Shown in pieces: positions 9,474-19,403 of a stretch of DNA of 64,000 nucleotides. Numbering within the stretch: the first letter of the stretch is position 1; each line of letters starts with the position of its first letter. Source of the stretch: Pontibacter cellulosilyticus (lineage in GTDB: Bacteria; Bacteroidota; Bacteroidia; Cytophagales; Hymenobacteraceae); the NCBI RefSeq assembly GCF_014306105.1, contig NZ_JACRVF010000004.1, positions 62,001-126,000 of the forward strand, written 5' to 3'. The position numbers and the translations under genes are program-made. The notes beneath the pieces were generated by a model. The model was not told where the DNA came from, did no database searches, and worked only from the letters and a program-made list of their open reading frames with translations.

Positions 9474-11792
9474 ATGGCTACGCGTCAAAAAACAGTAGAG
9501 CCTCAACCAAAATCTTACTTTTCTAAAATTGCATCTACACTTTGGATGCTGTTAATAGGAGGTTTTGTGGCATTTATCATTTACCTCTATGCGGTAAGTA
9601 TAAACTTCCTGAATCTTTTTGGGGAGATGCCAAACCTACGTACCCTTGAAAACCCTAAAAGTGAGCTTGCATCAGAGTTATACTCCGCAGACAATGAAGT
9701 TCTCGGAAAATACTTCCGCGAGAATCGCTCTCCTGTAGATTACGAAGACCTGCCGGATAACCTTGTAAATGCACTGGTGGCAACAGAGGATATCCGTTTT
9801 GAAGAACATGCCGGCATAGATCCACAAGCTATGCTACGTGTGGCTGGTGGTATACTTACTGGTAACCGCAAGGGAGGCGGCAGTACTTTAACACAACAGG
9901 TCGCCAAAAATCTGTTCGATACGCGTAGCGATGAACTGAACAACGGAGTACTTAATGACGTGCCGGGGCTCGGTATGCTTATCCTGAAAACTAAGGAATG
10001 GATAATGGCGGTAAAGCTGGAGCGTTCTTATACAAAGCGTGAGATCCTGACAATGTATTTGAACACTGTTGATTTTGGATCTAACGCTTTCGGTATAAAA
10101 GTAGCAGCTAAAACTTTTTTCGATAAAAAGCCTCAGGACCTTAAGGTGCAGGAGTCAGCGGTTTTAGTTGGCTTGCTTAAAGCGCCTACTGCCTTTAGCC
10201 CTAAGTTTAACCCAGAGAACTCTAAGCGCCGTCGCAATGTGGTTATGTCACAGATGGTGAAGTATGGCTACATGTCAGAAGAAGAGTATAACAGCCTTAA
10301 GGATAAAGACATTGATTTAGATTACCGCGTCGAAAGCCAGAATGTTGGCTTAGCTCCATACTTTAGAACAGAGGCCAGCAAGTTCCTGCTGCAGTGGTGC
10401 CGTGAGAACGGGTACGATCTTTATGCTGACGGCTTGAAAATTTACACTACTATCGACTCTCGCATGCAGAAGTATGCCGAGCAAGCCATGGCGGAGCATA
10501 TGAAGGGCCAGCAGAAGCTGTTCTTTGAGCACTGGAAAGGCCGTAACCCTTGGGTTGATCGTGACAACAAAGAGATCAAGAACTTCCCTGAAGTAGCTAT
10601 TAAGCGTACAGAGCGTTACCGCCGACTGAACGAACGCTTCGATGGTAATCAGGACTCTATTAACTACTACCTCAACAAGAAAATCCCGATGACCATCTTT
10701 GGATGGGACGGCGAGAAAGAAGTGGTTATGAGCCCGATGGACTCCCTTAAGTATTACAAGCACTTTTTACAGGCTGGTTTTATGGCCATGGAGCCTCAGA
10801 CAGGTCACATTAAGGCTTGGGTTGGGGGTATCAACTACAAGCACTTTAAGTATGACCACGTGAAGCAGGGGGTACGTCAGCCTGGCTCCACATTCAAGCC
10901 TTTCCTTTACACTTCTGCTATTGAGAATGGCTACTATCCTTGCTACGAAGTAATTGATACACAGGTGTGCGTACCGCTTCCAGACGGCAACATGTGGTGC
11001 CCTAAAAACTCTGACAATAAATTTAGTGGCAAGAAGTATACTTTACGCCATGCACTTGCGGAGTCTGTTAATTCGGTTTCGGCTTACCTTGTAAACAAGC
11101 TCGGCCCGGAAACGCTTGTTCAAACAGCCAAACGTATGGGTATCTCGTCTCCACTAGATCCTACACCTTCTCTGGCACTTGGTACCAGCGATGTATCATT
11201 ATATGATATGGTAGGTGCTTACGGTACATTCGTGAATGGTGGTACCTGGGTAGAGCCAAACTTTATCACGCGTATAGAAGATAAACATGGTAACGTTATC
11301 GCAGAATTTGCTCCTAAAACTGTAGAGGCACTTAGCGAAGAAACGGCTTACCTGATGGTACACATGCTAAAAGCTGCCGCAGAACCAGGTGGTACCGCTT
11401 ATTACGGCCTGCGCCATAGAAATGGCTTGAAGAACGAGATCGGTGCCAAAACAGGTACTACTCAGAACCAATCTGATGCATGGTTTATGGGCTTAACGCC
11501 AAATCTTGTGGTGGGTACTTGGGTTGGTGGCGAAGATCGCTCTATTCACTTCCGTACTATTGCGCTTGGTCAGGGTAATAAGCTGGCAATGCCGGTATAT
11601 GGCTCTTTCATGCAAAAAGTTTATGCTGATAAAACTTTGGATATATCTAAAGATGCTTTCCCTAAACCTTTAGCTCCTTTATCGGTAGAATTAGACTGTG
11701 CTAAGTATAATCAAGGTATTCCGGTTGATTCGTCTCAGCAGGACGAGTTTCTGAACATGCCTACTGAAATAGACTTAGACGCTGAGATCTAA
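9474..11792 (+). CDS. Class A penicillin-binding protein (PBP1A type)
   Basis: This bifunctional peptidoglycan synthase has a short cytoplasmic tail and a membrane helix (about 22-45). Its GT51 glycosyltransferase domain has catalytic Glu105 in ATEDIRFEEHAGID and GGGSTLTQQVAKNL at 134-147. A transpeptidase domain follows, with active-site Ser472 (STFK), the SVN triad near 530 and KTGTT near 660. The 772-residue length is normal. It is co-transcribed with sprE (3-nt gap), which couples a cell-wall synthase with a T9SS envelope component; whether this is functional or only conserved neighbourhood is open. Confidence 0.96.
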   Translation: MATRQKTVEPQPKSYFSKIASTLWMLLIGGFVAFIIYLYAVSINFLNLFGEMPNLRTLENPKSELASELYSADNEVLGKYFRENRSPVDYEDLPDNLVNALVATEDIRFEEHAGIDPQAMLRVAGGILTGNRKGGGSTLTQQVAKNLFDTRSDELNNGVLNDVPGLGMLILKTKEWIMAVKLERSYTKREILTMYLNTVDFGSNAFGIKVAAKTFFDKKPQDLKVQESAVLVGLLKAPTAFSPKFNPENSKRRRNVVMSQMVKYGYMSEEEYNSLKDKDIDLDYRVESQNVGLAPYFRTEASKFLLQWCRENGYDLYADGLKIYTTIDSRMQKYAEQAMAEHMKGQQKLFFEHWKGRNPWVDRDNKEIKNFPEVAIKRTERYRRLNERFDGNQDSINYYLNKKIPMTIFGWDGEKEVVMSPMDSLKYYKHFLQAGFMAMEPQTGHIKAWVGGINYKHFKYDHVKQGVRQPGSTFKPFLYTSAIENGYYPCYEVIDTQVCVPLPDGNMWCPKNSDNKFSGKKYTLRHALAESVNSVSAYLVNKLGPETLVQTAKRMGISSPLDPTPSLALGTSDVSLYDMVGAYGTFVNGGTWVEPNFITRIEDKHGNVIAEFAPKTVEALSEETAYLMVHMLKAAAEPGGTAYYGLRHRNGLKNEIGAKTGTTQNQSDAWFMGLTPNLVVGTWVGGEDRSIHFRTIALGQGNKLAMPVYGSFMQKVYADKTLDISKDAFPKPLAPLSVELDCAKYNQGIPVDSSQQDEFLNMPTEIDLDAEI

Positions 11793-11804
11793 TTACGACA
11801 CTGT

Positions 11805-13610
11805 ATGCCTGCAAACGAAAAGCTAAAGGAACAGATATCGCATCTGCCGCATAAACCCGGCATCTATAAATTTTTCGACGAGAAAGGCATTATTTATGTT
11901 GGCAAAGCGGTTGATATCAGGAAGCGTGTAAGCTCCTATTTCAACCGCTCTGCGCAACACAATAAAAAGACCCTTAAGCTGGTCTCCCAGATCATCCACA
12001 TTGAGTTTACTATTGTTGACACCGAGGCTGATGCTTTTCTGCTCGAAAATAACCTTATCAAGCAATACCAGCCAAAGTATAACATCCTGCTTAAGGACGG
12101 AAAAACTTACCCTTACATCAGCATCTTAAATGAGCGCTTCCCAAGAGTAATTAGTACCCGGAATAAGCTTAATGACGGCTCCCGTTATTTCGGCCCTTAC
12201 CCAAGCGGAACAACTATGAGTGTGGTGCTTGACCTGATCAGAACGCTTTACCCATTACGTACCTGCACCTATAATCTTTCTCCTGAAAACATTGCTGCCG
12301 GTAAATTTAAAGTATGCCTTGAGTATCATATCGGTAACTGCAAAGGCCCCTGCGAAGCGCTGGAAAACGAGACGCAGTACAACCATTATATCTCGCAGAT
12401 CAAGAATATACTTTCTGGTAACTTATCTGTAGCAAAGAATTACTTTAAGGAGCAAATGGCTGCCGCCGCCGCGGACTATCAGTATGAGTTAGCGCATCAG
12501 TACAAGCAAAAACTCGATATGCTAGAGGATTTTCAGGCAAAGTCTACTGTAGTTAGCAACACGCTTAGCAACATTGATGTTTTTACCATCACCAGTAACG
12601 AGCAATGCGCTTTTCTCAATTACCTCAAGGTAATGAACGGCTCCATCATCCAAACTCAGTCTCTTGAAATTCAGAAGAAGCTGGAAGAGGAAGATGCTGA
12701 CATACTTGCCTCCGTTATTGCTCAGCTGCGGCAGGATTTTGAAAGTACTTCTAAGGAGATCATTACTAACATAGAAGTAAAATTACCTCTTGATAATATA
12801 ACTGTTTCACAGCCTCAGATAGGTGATAAAAAGAAGCTCATTAACCTTTCGCTGAAGAATGCATTATACTTGCGCAAGGAGCGAGAGGGTAGGCAAGAGA
12901 AGAACAGGGAGTCAACTGATCAGCGCGAAATCCGTGTACTCGAAATTTTGAAGAAAGACCTACGCCTTACAGAGCTGCCAAGGCAGATTGAGTGCTTCGA
13001 TAACTCAAACTTTCAGGGCGATAATCCTGTCGCCTCCATGGTTTGCTTTAAGAACGGTAAGCCCAGCAAGAAAGACTACCGCCACTTCAACATAAAAACA
13101 GTTGTTGGCCCCAACGATTTCGAGTCGATGTATGAGATAGTTACCCGCCGTTATAAGCGCCTATTAGCAGAGAACCAACCACTGCCTCAACTGATCGTTA
13201 TAGACGGTGGTAAAGGCCAATTAGGAATGGCTGTAAAGGCTCTAAAGGATCTCAATATTTACGGGAAGATTGCCGTTGTAGGAATTGCCAAGCGGTTAGA
13301 AGAGATTTTTTATCCAGGTGACTCGCTTCCATTGTACATTGATAAAAAATCAGAATCGCTAAAGTTGATTCAGCGTTTGCGTAATGAGGCGCATCGCTTT
13401 GCCATTACCTTCCATCGTAGCAAGAGAGATGCCAGTACGTTAAAAACAGAACTCACTGATGTGAAAGGCATTGGCCCTACCACAGCCGAGGCGCTTCTAC
13501 TCAAGTATAAATCTGTTAAAAAATTGAAGGATCTAACGCGTGAGCAATTAGTAGAAGAGGTAGGTAAAGCAAAAGCTGATATTCTTTATACTTACTTTCA
13601 CTCCTCCTGA
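11805..13610 (+). CDS. uvrC: Excinuclease ABC subunit C
   Basis: This nuclease of nucleotide excision repair cuts on both sides of a lesion held by UvrB. The 601-residue product has an N-terminal GIY-YIG nuclease (GIY at 19-21, YVGKA at 31-35), a Cys cluster (CLEYHIGNCKGPC), a UVR/UvrB-binding region near 210-235, an RNase H-like second nuclease (ECFDNSNFQGDNPVASMVCF) and tandem helix-hairpin-helix motifs at the C-terminus (DVKGIGPTTAEALLLKY). It lies 12 nt after the penicillin-binding protein gene, so it is probably in the same transcript, which ends at the hairpin at 13664. Confidence 0.98.
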   Translation: MPANEKLKEQISHLPHKPGIYKFFDEKGIIYVGKAVDIRKRVSSYFNRSAQHNKKTLKLVSQIIHIEFTIVDTEADAFLLENNLIKQYQPKYNILLKDGKTYPYISILNERFPRVISTRNKLNDGSRYFGPYPSGTTMSVVLDLIRTLYPLRTCTYNLSPENIAAGKFKVCLEYHIGNCKGPCEALENETQYNHYISQIKNILSGNLSVAKNYFKEQMAAAAADYQYELAHQYKQKLDMLEDFQAKSTVVSNTLSNIDVFTITSNEQCAFLNYLKVMNGSIIQTQSLEIQKKLEEEDADILASVIAQLRQDFESTSKEIITNIEVKLPLDNITVSQPQIGDKKKLINLSLKNALYLRKEREGRQEKNRESTDQREIRVLEILKKDLRLTELPRQIECFDNSNFQGDNPVASMVCFKNGKPSKKDYRHFNIKTVVGPNDFESMYEIVTRRYKRLLAENQPLPQLIVIDGGKGQLGMAVKALKDLNIYGKIAVVGIAKRLEEIFYPGDSLPLYIDKKSESLKLIQRLRNEAHRFAITFHRSKRDASTLKTELTDVKGIGPTTAEALLLKYKSVKKLKDLTREQLVEEVGKAKADILYTYFHSS

Positions 13611-13663
13611 TTCTGCTTTACTTTAACCATCAATATATTCTTGTACTTGTGGTGCATAAATAA

Positions 13664-13693
13664 AAAGAGGCAACCTTCTCAGGTTGCCTCTTT
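13664..13693. terminator. Bidirectional terminator uvrC / gldN
   Basis: A perfect 13-bp stem (13664-13676 with 13681-13693) with a TCTC loop has A/T runs on both sides. It serves uvrC on the plus strand and gldN on the minus strand. Confidence 0.9.
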
Positions 13694-13710
13694 CATATAG
13701 TTACTATTCT

Positions 13711-14571
13711 TTAGTAGCTCCACAAGCTGTACTCGTACTCAATCAATGCTTCTGCAGCATCCTGAGCAGCAAGTAATCCTTTTTCTCCAGCTCCGTAGAT
13801 AGAAGCAAGATCTCTGTTACCTGGATTTGATATCTTAGTGATATAAGAGCTAAATAACCATAGGTCAAAAGCATCAGCTAAGTTCTTGTGCTGTGCATCA
13901 TTCTGTGCATTATACCAGATAGCCATTTCTGGGTTGTTACGGAAAATCCTAACCAAGTCGCTCATCTTAAAGCTTGCCACATTCTGCTCAAATCCTAGTG
14001 GGTTAAGCGTAGCCGGTACTTTAAGACTGATCGTTTGGATATCATGGTACATGCGTGAACGCTTTTTATCGAACACCACATTTTCCTTCAACTCCAACAG
14101 GTACAGTTGTTTTGGAAAGTACTCATTACTTACAGGAGCAGTACTAGTCTGCGCGGCATCTTTTCCAAGTGCATTACCCCAATCATCATCCTCTGCTTCT
14201 TGTTTTCCGAAACCAGCTGCAATTTCTGCATCGCTTAACTGTTCTCCAGATTCTCTTGGAGTCATGTTCTGGATAAATTCTTCCCTTGTGATCGGCGTGC
14301 TTACAGAGTCACTTCTGTATGCTACTAACTCACCACTTTTCACTGCATCAATAATGATTTTAGTGATTTCTCTGTTTTCAGAGAACATTGGCTTGTTCTG
14401 CTTTTCACGTAAGTCGATTTTACGCCATACTGTCTTTTTGAACAGTACATCATGCTCCGGAATAGGTCTTGCTGAAGGATTGCTTGATGCAGTGGTTGAT
14501 ACCTGCTGTGCCATAGCGCCAACGGATAACAAAACACCTGCTGCTACACCTATTACTTTTACTAATTTCAT
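13711..14571 (-). CDS. gldN: GldN/PorN, T9SS ring component
   Basis: This periplasmic protein forms, with the lipoprotein GldK, the ring under the outer membrane in the type IX secretion system. The 286-residue product has a Sec signal peptide (cleavage near AMAQQV, about 22). The GldN core includes DVLFKKTVWRKIDLREKQNKP and PLGFEQNVASFKMSDL. It lies 20 nt after gldM and is the last gene of the porP-gldKLMN unit. Confidence 0.95.
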   Translation of the reverse strand: MKLVKVIGVAAGVLLSVGAMAQQVSTTASSNPSARPIPEHDVLFKKTVWRKIDLREKQNKPMFSENREITKIIIDAVKSGELVAYRSDSVSTPITREEFIQNMTPRESGEQLSDAEIAAGFGKQEAEDDDWGNALGKDAAQTSTAPVSNEYFPKQLYLLELKENVVFDKKRSRMYHDIQTISLKVPATLNPLGFEQNVASFKMSDLVRIFRNNPEMAIWYNAQNDAQHKNLADAFDLWLFSSYITKISNPGNRDLASIYGAGEKGLLAAQDAAEALIEYEYSLWSY

Positions 14572-14591
14572 ACTCCTGTAATATTCAGATT

Positions 14592-16193
14592 TTAATTAAG
14601 AGGAACAATGAAGTTGCTTTCTCCACCTGTCTTAGCGTCAACCGCTTCACCTCTATAGTTAAGGCGCTTCACGTCTAATACTTCAATTACAACTCTGTCG
14701 CCTTTGCTTGCTTTAGCAGCAAAGCTTGTAAGGTTTGCACTAGGGCCATTAAATTCTCCCTGGTCAATCGGTGAGTTGTTTCTTACAAGATAAGCTCTCC
14801 ACTTTGTAACTCTATAACGTGCTTCGTTAGGTAATAATTGTTTAAAGCCTTCGTCAGCTACGGCTTGTATCTCTACCGCTCTGATTGATTGAGCCGGTAC
14901 ACCACGCTTCACATCAATAGGACGGCCATTTACTAACGGCACAAGCTCAGGCTTTGGTATCGGTCTTACTTTAAATCTTTCAGAACCGATGGCATTGCCA
15001 CCGCTGCTTACGTTAATTGTTACCTCTGTAGAATTAGGTATGATGGTTACCAATCCTTTTTTAGCTCCTTTAATGGCAGAACCACCGCTTGCACTAAAGC
15101 TTGGATCATAGATAGCACCTAATGCAGGCACCTGAATGTTAAGCTCGTTTGCACACTGGAAGTATAATGCCTGAACAGCTGCAGACTGTACCTGGATTAC
15201 TGGCTTCGCAACAATGTATTCCTCCTGAACAGTGAATGTAGTATCACGTCCGTTCTGATTAATTGTTACCTGGCCTTTCCATGACTGCTTTGAGTTTCCT
15301 TCAGCATCGTAGTTAGAAGCAGCAGCAGTAAATTCTACCTGACCCATGCCATTCTCTACTCTTATAGGCTTACCTTGGAAGCTCATTTTTGGCGTAATTG
15401 CATCAGAAGAAGCCGCAATAAACATATCTGCCTTATACTTAGTACCGGCAGCTACAGTCTTAGACTCAGCACGAGCCATTGCGAAGATCTTCTCAAATTT
15501 GATGATATCAGCACCTACACGACGTGCAAGTTCCTGCAACGCATCAGCTTCATACTTCAGCACTTCATTCTCTTTCTGTGCAAGTACGGCTAAAGCAGCT
15601 ACCATTGGTGTCTCACCAAAATTTAGTTCAGCAAAGTCTTTGTTGCGCTGTGTCTTATCGTTCTTTGCAACAGGATCTTCCTTGCCATCATAAGCTAACT
15701 GGTCCGGCATATTTGGGTTGTACTCATTCAGGAACTTTGCATAGTTATTAAGCTTGTCCTTCAGTTCATAAGCCGCACCATTACGCTTATTTGCAGCACC
15801 AATCATCAGCATAGCCACATGGTCTTCACCGCTTGGATTTGCATACTGGTTTGGATCATCTTCGCTAACACCTCCTGTTTTAGTTATAAGTTGCTCTCTC
15901 AAGCCACGAATGTAGGTAACCAATTCAGAAGTCTGCTGACGGATCTCTTGTGCACTTTTTAATACACGTGTATCTGTGGATCTGTTACCGCCTTTATCTA
16001 CAGCGGATTTTATGTTGGATAGAACTCCGGCGTTATCACTTACTGTCTTTCCGTTCACGCCCATCAAACTTTGGTCGAGAAACTGGAATTTCAATAGGAT
16101 AGCCGAGTTCACTTGCAGGGCGAGAAGGGCGGTCAGTACCAAGTACATCATACCGATCATCTTCTGCCGTGGTGTCTCTTTTCCTCCAGCCAT
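14592..16193 (-). CDS. gldM: GldM/PorM, T9SS motor stator protein
   Basis: This inner-membrane protein pairs with GldL to form the proton-powered rotary motor that drives type IX secretion and gliding. The 533-residue product has a short cytoplasmic N-terminus (AGGKETPRQKMIGMMYLVLT), a single membrane helix (about 12-32) and a long periplasmic part of alpha-helical then Ig-like domains. This matches the four-domain periplasmic layout known for GldM/PorM. It lies 49 nt after gldL. Confidence 0.96.
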   Translation of the reverse strand: MAGGKETPRQKMIGMMYLVLTALLALQVNSAILLKFQFLDQSLMGVNGKTVSDNAGVLSNIKSAVDKGGNRSTDTRVLKSAQEIRQQTSELVTYIRGLREQLITKTGGVSEDDPNQYANPSGEDHVAMLMIGAANKRNGAAYELKDKLNNYAKFLNEYNPNMPDQLAYDGKEDPVAKNDKTQRNKDFAELNFGETPMVAALAVLAQKENEVLKYEADALQELARRVGADIIKFEKIFAMARAESKTVAAGTKYKADMFIAASSDAITPKMSFQGKPIRVENGMGQVEFTAAASNYDAEGNSKQSWKGQVTINQNGRDTTFTVQEEYIVAKPVIQVQSAAVQALYFQCANELNIQVPALGAIYDPSFSASGGSAIKGAKKGLVTIIPNSTEVTINVSSGGNAIGSERFKVRPIPKPELVPLVNGRPIDVKRGVPAQSIRAVEIQAVADEGFKQLLPNEARYRVTKWRAYLVRNNSPIDQGEFNGPSANLTSFAAKASKGDRVVIEVLDVKRLNYRGEAVDAKTGGESNFIVPLN

Positions 16194-16242
16194 TTTTTAC
16201 TGTTTTAACTGTTTTCTTGTTGATTTAGAACTTCCGAAAGAA

Positions 16243-17043
16243 TTAACCACGCATTGCAGTAAGCATGTTACCATACACTGTGTTTAACGAGTGTAGGTTC
16301 TGCGTTAAGCGAGAAACTTCTTCTTTGAATTGTTCTGTGTCCTTGCTGGCATCAGTTAAATTATCCATGGCCATAGTTAGATTGCCATAGAACTTGTTCA
16401 TCGCCTTCAGGTGGTTGTTAGCATCCTGAAGTTCCATTTCGTAAACAGCGTTCAGAGCACCCAGGTTCCTGGTCATGTTCTGAATCTGATTATGATACTC
16501 TTTTGCATCAACTGTAGAACCTGCCATGTGTGACAGAGCCTCTGCAGTAGTAGCATACGCTTTGTTCATGTTGTCAAGCTGGTCAGCTGCTGCTCTAACA
16601 CGTACTGTGTAATCCTGAGTAGCTGCAGTTGCCTGGCTCATATCTGCTAATTGTGCAGTAGTTTCGCTTAGTCTGTTTAAGCCTAAACCTAGGCTGTTGA
16701 TCGTGTCTGGCGTGATATCTGCGTCACGCATCATGTCGTCTAACTTTCTTGTCAACGAAGATCCGCCTGATGCTGCTGTTGCAGGAATCAATGCTTCTCC
16801 TGTGTAATCATCGGCTAATTGAGGGTAAACTCTTGCCCAATCCGGGTCATGAGGCTGTGGCTGGAATGCACTCAGGAAGAAGATAACAGCCTCAGTACCT
16901 AAACCCACAATTAGCATTATATCCGCACCTTCCCAGTGCTGGATTTTAAACAATGCTCCGACGATTACGACAGCTGCACCGATACCATAGATTTTAGGCA
17001 TCAAAACGTCGTACATAAAGCTGCGACCTTTAGCTTTGCTCAT
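16243..17043 (-). CDS. gldL: GldL/PorL, T9SS motor protein
   Basis: This inner-membrane partner of GldM supplies the proton path of the T9SS motor. The 266-residue product has two N-terminal membrane helices (about 10-32 and 38-58). A glutamate in the second helix (GLGTEAVIFFLSAF) fits the position of the conserved, functionally essential Glu of GldL. A long, mostly helical cytoplasmic part follows. It is 67 nt after gldK in the operon. Confidence 0.95.
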   Translation of the reverse strand: MSKAKGRSFMYDVLMPKIYGIGAAVVIVGALFKIQHWEGADIMLIVGLGTEAVIFFLSAFQPQPHDPDWARVYPQLADDYTGEALIPATAASGGSSLTRKLDDMMRDADITPDTINSLGLGLNRLSETTAQLADMSQATAATQDYTVRVRAAADQLDNMNKAYATTAEALSHMAGSTVDAKEYHNQIQNMTRNLGALNAVYEMELQDANNHLKAMNKFYGNLTMAMDNLTDASKDTEQFKEEVSRLTQNLHSLNTVYGNMLTAMRG

Positions 17044-17110
17044 TTTGTTTTCTAATTAATAAGTGAACGATTGGATTATTGGGTTTTGTAATATAGGGTT
17101 AATAAAATTC

Positions 17111-18130
17111 TTATCTGAATTCTCTACCAGAAGATCTACCTAAATAGATCATAGTATTACGGAAGCCGATAAATGAACGGGCAGAATCCTGGTATTCGAA
17201 ATTGCGTGTGCCGGTCTCAAGGAAGTAAGCTATATCTTTCCAAGAACCACCTCTAACAACTTTTCTTGGTTCGTTGTCATCGTTATATACTGGGTTCAAG
17301 TCCCACACTACAGGAACTGATGCATCGTAATAAGCATCTTCGCACCATTCTGCCACGTTACCCGCCATGTCATATAGACCAAAGTCGTTCGGGAAATATT
17401 GTGCTACAGGTGCAGTGTATGAGAAACCATCGCTATAGTAATCACCGCGGCCTGGCTTAAAGTTAGCTAATAAACAGCCTTTGCCATTGCGCAGGTATGG
17501 GCCACCCCAAGGGAATACAGACATATCACGTCCGCCTCTTGCAGCATACTCCCATTCAGCCTCCGTTGGCAGTCTGAATTTAGGCATTGGCGCGCGGCCA
17601 TCTTCTTCGTTTGCTTGGTTCTTAAGCTTAGTTCTCCAATCGCTGAAGTACTTTGCTGCAAACCAGTCCACTCCCACAACCGGGTAATCATCAAATGCTG
17701 GATGTGAGAAGTAGTATTCCATCAGAGGATCACCCATGTGGTAGGTAAAGTCTTTTACCCACACTGTTGTATCTGGGTAAAGCTGTGTCATCACAAACTC
17801 TTCGCCTAGCACGTCCAGAGAATCCTCCATCATAACCTGCATAAACTGGCGGTACTCGTTGTTTGTAATCTCAGTCTCGTCCATATAAAAGCCGCTTATA
17901 GTAACCTGTTTGTTCAGGTTAGCCATAGAGGCTGCTATATCCTGATCTGCCTGACCCATATGGAATGTACCACCAGGGCAAGGCACCATACCATAAGGCA
18001 CTTCCTGAGCATTGTACTCCGGACGGTCATCCACCCCCACAAGATCACCTTCAGGTCCTCTTCTAAGTCCGCAGCTTGCAAGCAGTACTACCGCCAAAGC
18101 GAAGGAAGTCAGCTTAAGTAGTTTGTTCAT
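17111..18130 (-). CDS. gldK: GldK/PorK, T9SS ring lipoprotein
   Basis: This outer-membrane lipoprotein forms the periplasmic ring with GldN. The 339-residue product has a lipobox LASC (Cys20) and a formylglycine-generating-enzyme-like (sulfatase-modifying factor) fold. Typical stretches are GGTFHMGQADQD, FRLPTEAEWEYAARGG, YDMAGNVAEWCEDAY and RKVVRGGSW. This fold is used structurally in GldK, so no enzyme activity is implied. A TATATTTG box about 60 nt upstream suggests it can also be transcribed separately from porP. Confidence 0.95.
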   Translation of the reverse strand: MNKLLKLTSFALAVVLLASCGLRRGPEGDLVGVDDRPEYNAQEVPYGMVPCPGGTFHMGQADQDIAASMANLNKQVTISGFYMDETEITNNEYRQFMQVMMEDSLDVLGEEFVMTQLYPDTTVWVKDFTYHMGDPLMEYYFSHPAFDDYPVVGVDWFAAKYFSDWRTKLKNQANEEDGRAPMPKFRLPTEAEWEYAARGGRDMSVFPWGGPYLRNGKGCLLANFKPGRGDYYSDGFSYTAPVAQYFPNDFGLYDMAGNVAEWCEDAYYDASVPVVWDLNPVYNDDNEPRKVVRGGSWKDIAYFLETGTRNFEYQDSARSFIGFRNTMIYLGRSSGREFR

Positions 18131-18192
18131 ATTGAGTAATAAAAAGTAAATTTTTCCAGCAATATTAATTTAGTACACTTTTTCTAGGGTAG

Positions 18193-18200
18193 CAAATATA
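18193..18200 (-). promoter_or_regulatory. Possible -7 element upstream of gldK
   Basis: The minus strand reads TATATTTG in the 227-nt, very AT-rich gap between porP and gldK. The nearest TTTG is only 13 nt upstream, so the -33 part is poor. An internal promoter would allow the KLMN genes to be expressed apart from porP. Confidence 0.35.
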
Positions 18201-18357
18201 AAAGCTTTAACAACAAATAAAAAAACAATTCATTAGTACACCTATTTATTATTTTTAAACGGCGTAATAAACTGATTATTATTATACTATAAACTATTTT
18301 TTTACTGTATTTTTCTAAGAATCCTAGCTTTACAGCCTCTTCTGATTTATATTTTTT

Positions 18358-19317
18358 TTATCTAGAGAAGTTGTATCTCGGTGTTCTTACCGGTGGTTTG
18401 AATCTTATAACTGGCTCCGGTAACCTGTAGTTCACCATAACTTCATGAGAAGTCGGGGCCTTGGCCGCACGGTTAAATGTTGTAAAGTCAAACGCGTATC
18501 CCACTCTTAAAGCATTCTCCTGAAAAAGGGATAATCCTATTAGCGCACTAACAGCTTCTTTATGCCTATAATTCACTCCGACCCAATATTTTTCATTATA
18601 GGTAAACCGGGTGCCGGCATCAAAAGAAAATGTTTCAGTATCATGCTTTAAAAGAACCATTGGAGTTACCTCCAAGCTTGTTGAAACCGGCAGTCTATAG
18701 CCGGCAGTAACGTAGATGTGATTTTCAGTTAAAAAGTTTCCAGTACCAGTTCTTGCTGAATCCGCAAACTCATACTGTGATTTAAGTAAATTTGTTACTC
18801 CCCCACCTCCATAAAATGTTTCCGACTCATACCAAACGCCTGCACCTAAATCATATTTTGTGTCAGAGGAATTGTATGGCACATTTGGGTCTCCCTCGTC
18901 AATTGCCCTATAACTCCCTTTTTTAATATTATTTATGTTTCCTTGCACCCCTAACCCAAGTTTGCTTTCGCCTATGTTGATGTGAAAGGAATATGACAGC
19001 GCTGCTGTAAGAAAAGTAGTATTGGCTATCTGATCTCGCATTAGATTTATACCTACCCCGCCGTGTAGCAACCTTACAGGAGTATGTGCAGTTAGCAGCA
19101 GCGTTTGCGGTGAGCCTCCATCGTCAAATGTAGCATCGTAACCTAACCACTGGTAACGATATATAGACATAAATTCCGGGCGCTTAGTTATACCTGCATA
19201 AGCCGGACTTATTTGCATGCCATTAAAACCGTAGTGGGTGAACTGCGGTTGCTGCTGTGCCCATACCTCAATGTGGCACACAAGCATCAGCAATAAGGCG
19301 GGTAGAAGCTTTCTCAT
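18358..19317 (-). CDS. porP: PorP/SprF-family T9SS outer membrane protein
   Basis: This is an outer-membrane beta-barrel of the type IX system; PorP/SprF members work with GldK-N or with specific adhesins. The product has 319 residues from the ATG chosen here (an upstream TTG would add four). It has a signal peptide (ending near EVWAQQ), the family opening QFTHYGFNGMQISPAYAG, and amphipathic strands to the end (NYRLPEPVIRF). It is first in the T9SS operon, in the same porP-K-L-M-N order as in Porphyromonas gingivalis, and follows a full consensus promoter. Confidence 0.92.
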   Translation of the reverse strand: MRKLLPALLLMLVCHIEVWAQQQPQFTHYGFNGMQISPAYAGITKRPEFMSIYRYQWLGYDATFDDGGSPQTLLLTAHTPVRLLHGGVGINLMRDQIANTTFLTAALSYSFHINIGESKLGLGVQGNINNIKKGSYRAIDEGDPNVPYNSSDTKYDLGAGVWYESETFYGGGGVTNLLKSQYEFADSARTGTGNFLTENHIYVTAGYRLPVSTSLEVTPMVLLKHDTETFSFDAGTRFTYNEKYWVGVNYRHKEAVSALIGLSLFQENALRVGYAFDFTTFNRAAKAPTSHEVMVNYRLPEPVIRFKPPVRTPRYNFSR

Positions 19318-19372
19318 AAGCAATTGCAAGATGGCAAGATTTTTTATAATCAGGTAAAGAGAAGCACTAGAC

Positions 19373-19403
19373 CAAATATAATGATTAAACGTTAAAACGC
19401 AAA
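19373..19403 (-). promoter_or_regulatory. Promoter of the porP-gldKLMN operon
   Basis: On the minus strand: TTTG (19403-19400), exactly 19 nt, then TATATTTG (19380-19373). This is a full match to the Bacteroidota vegetative promoter TTTG-N19-TAnnTTTG, 56 nt upstream of the porP ATG. The TTTG lies inside the stem of the terminator of the preceding gene. Confidence 0.75.

Noticed and set aside
13886..14581. 231-codon plus-strand ORF opposite gldN
   Set aside because: It is exactly antisense to the well-supported gldN, has a Cys/Ser/Leu-rich composition and no recognisable domain. It is a shadow of gldN codon use.
18131..18357. Very AT-rich gap between porP and gldK as foreign DNA or an attachment site
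   Set aside because: No repeats, integrase or base-composition change in the flanking genes. It is better explained as a promoter and leader region inside the T9SS locus.
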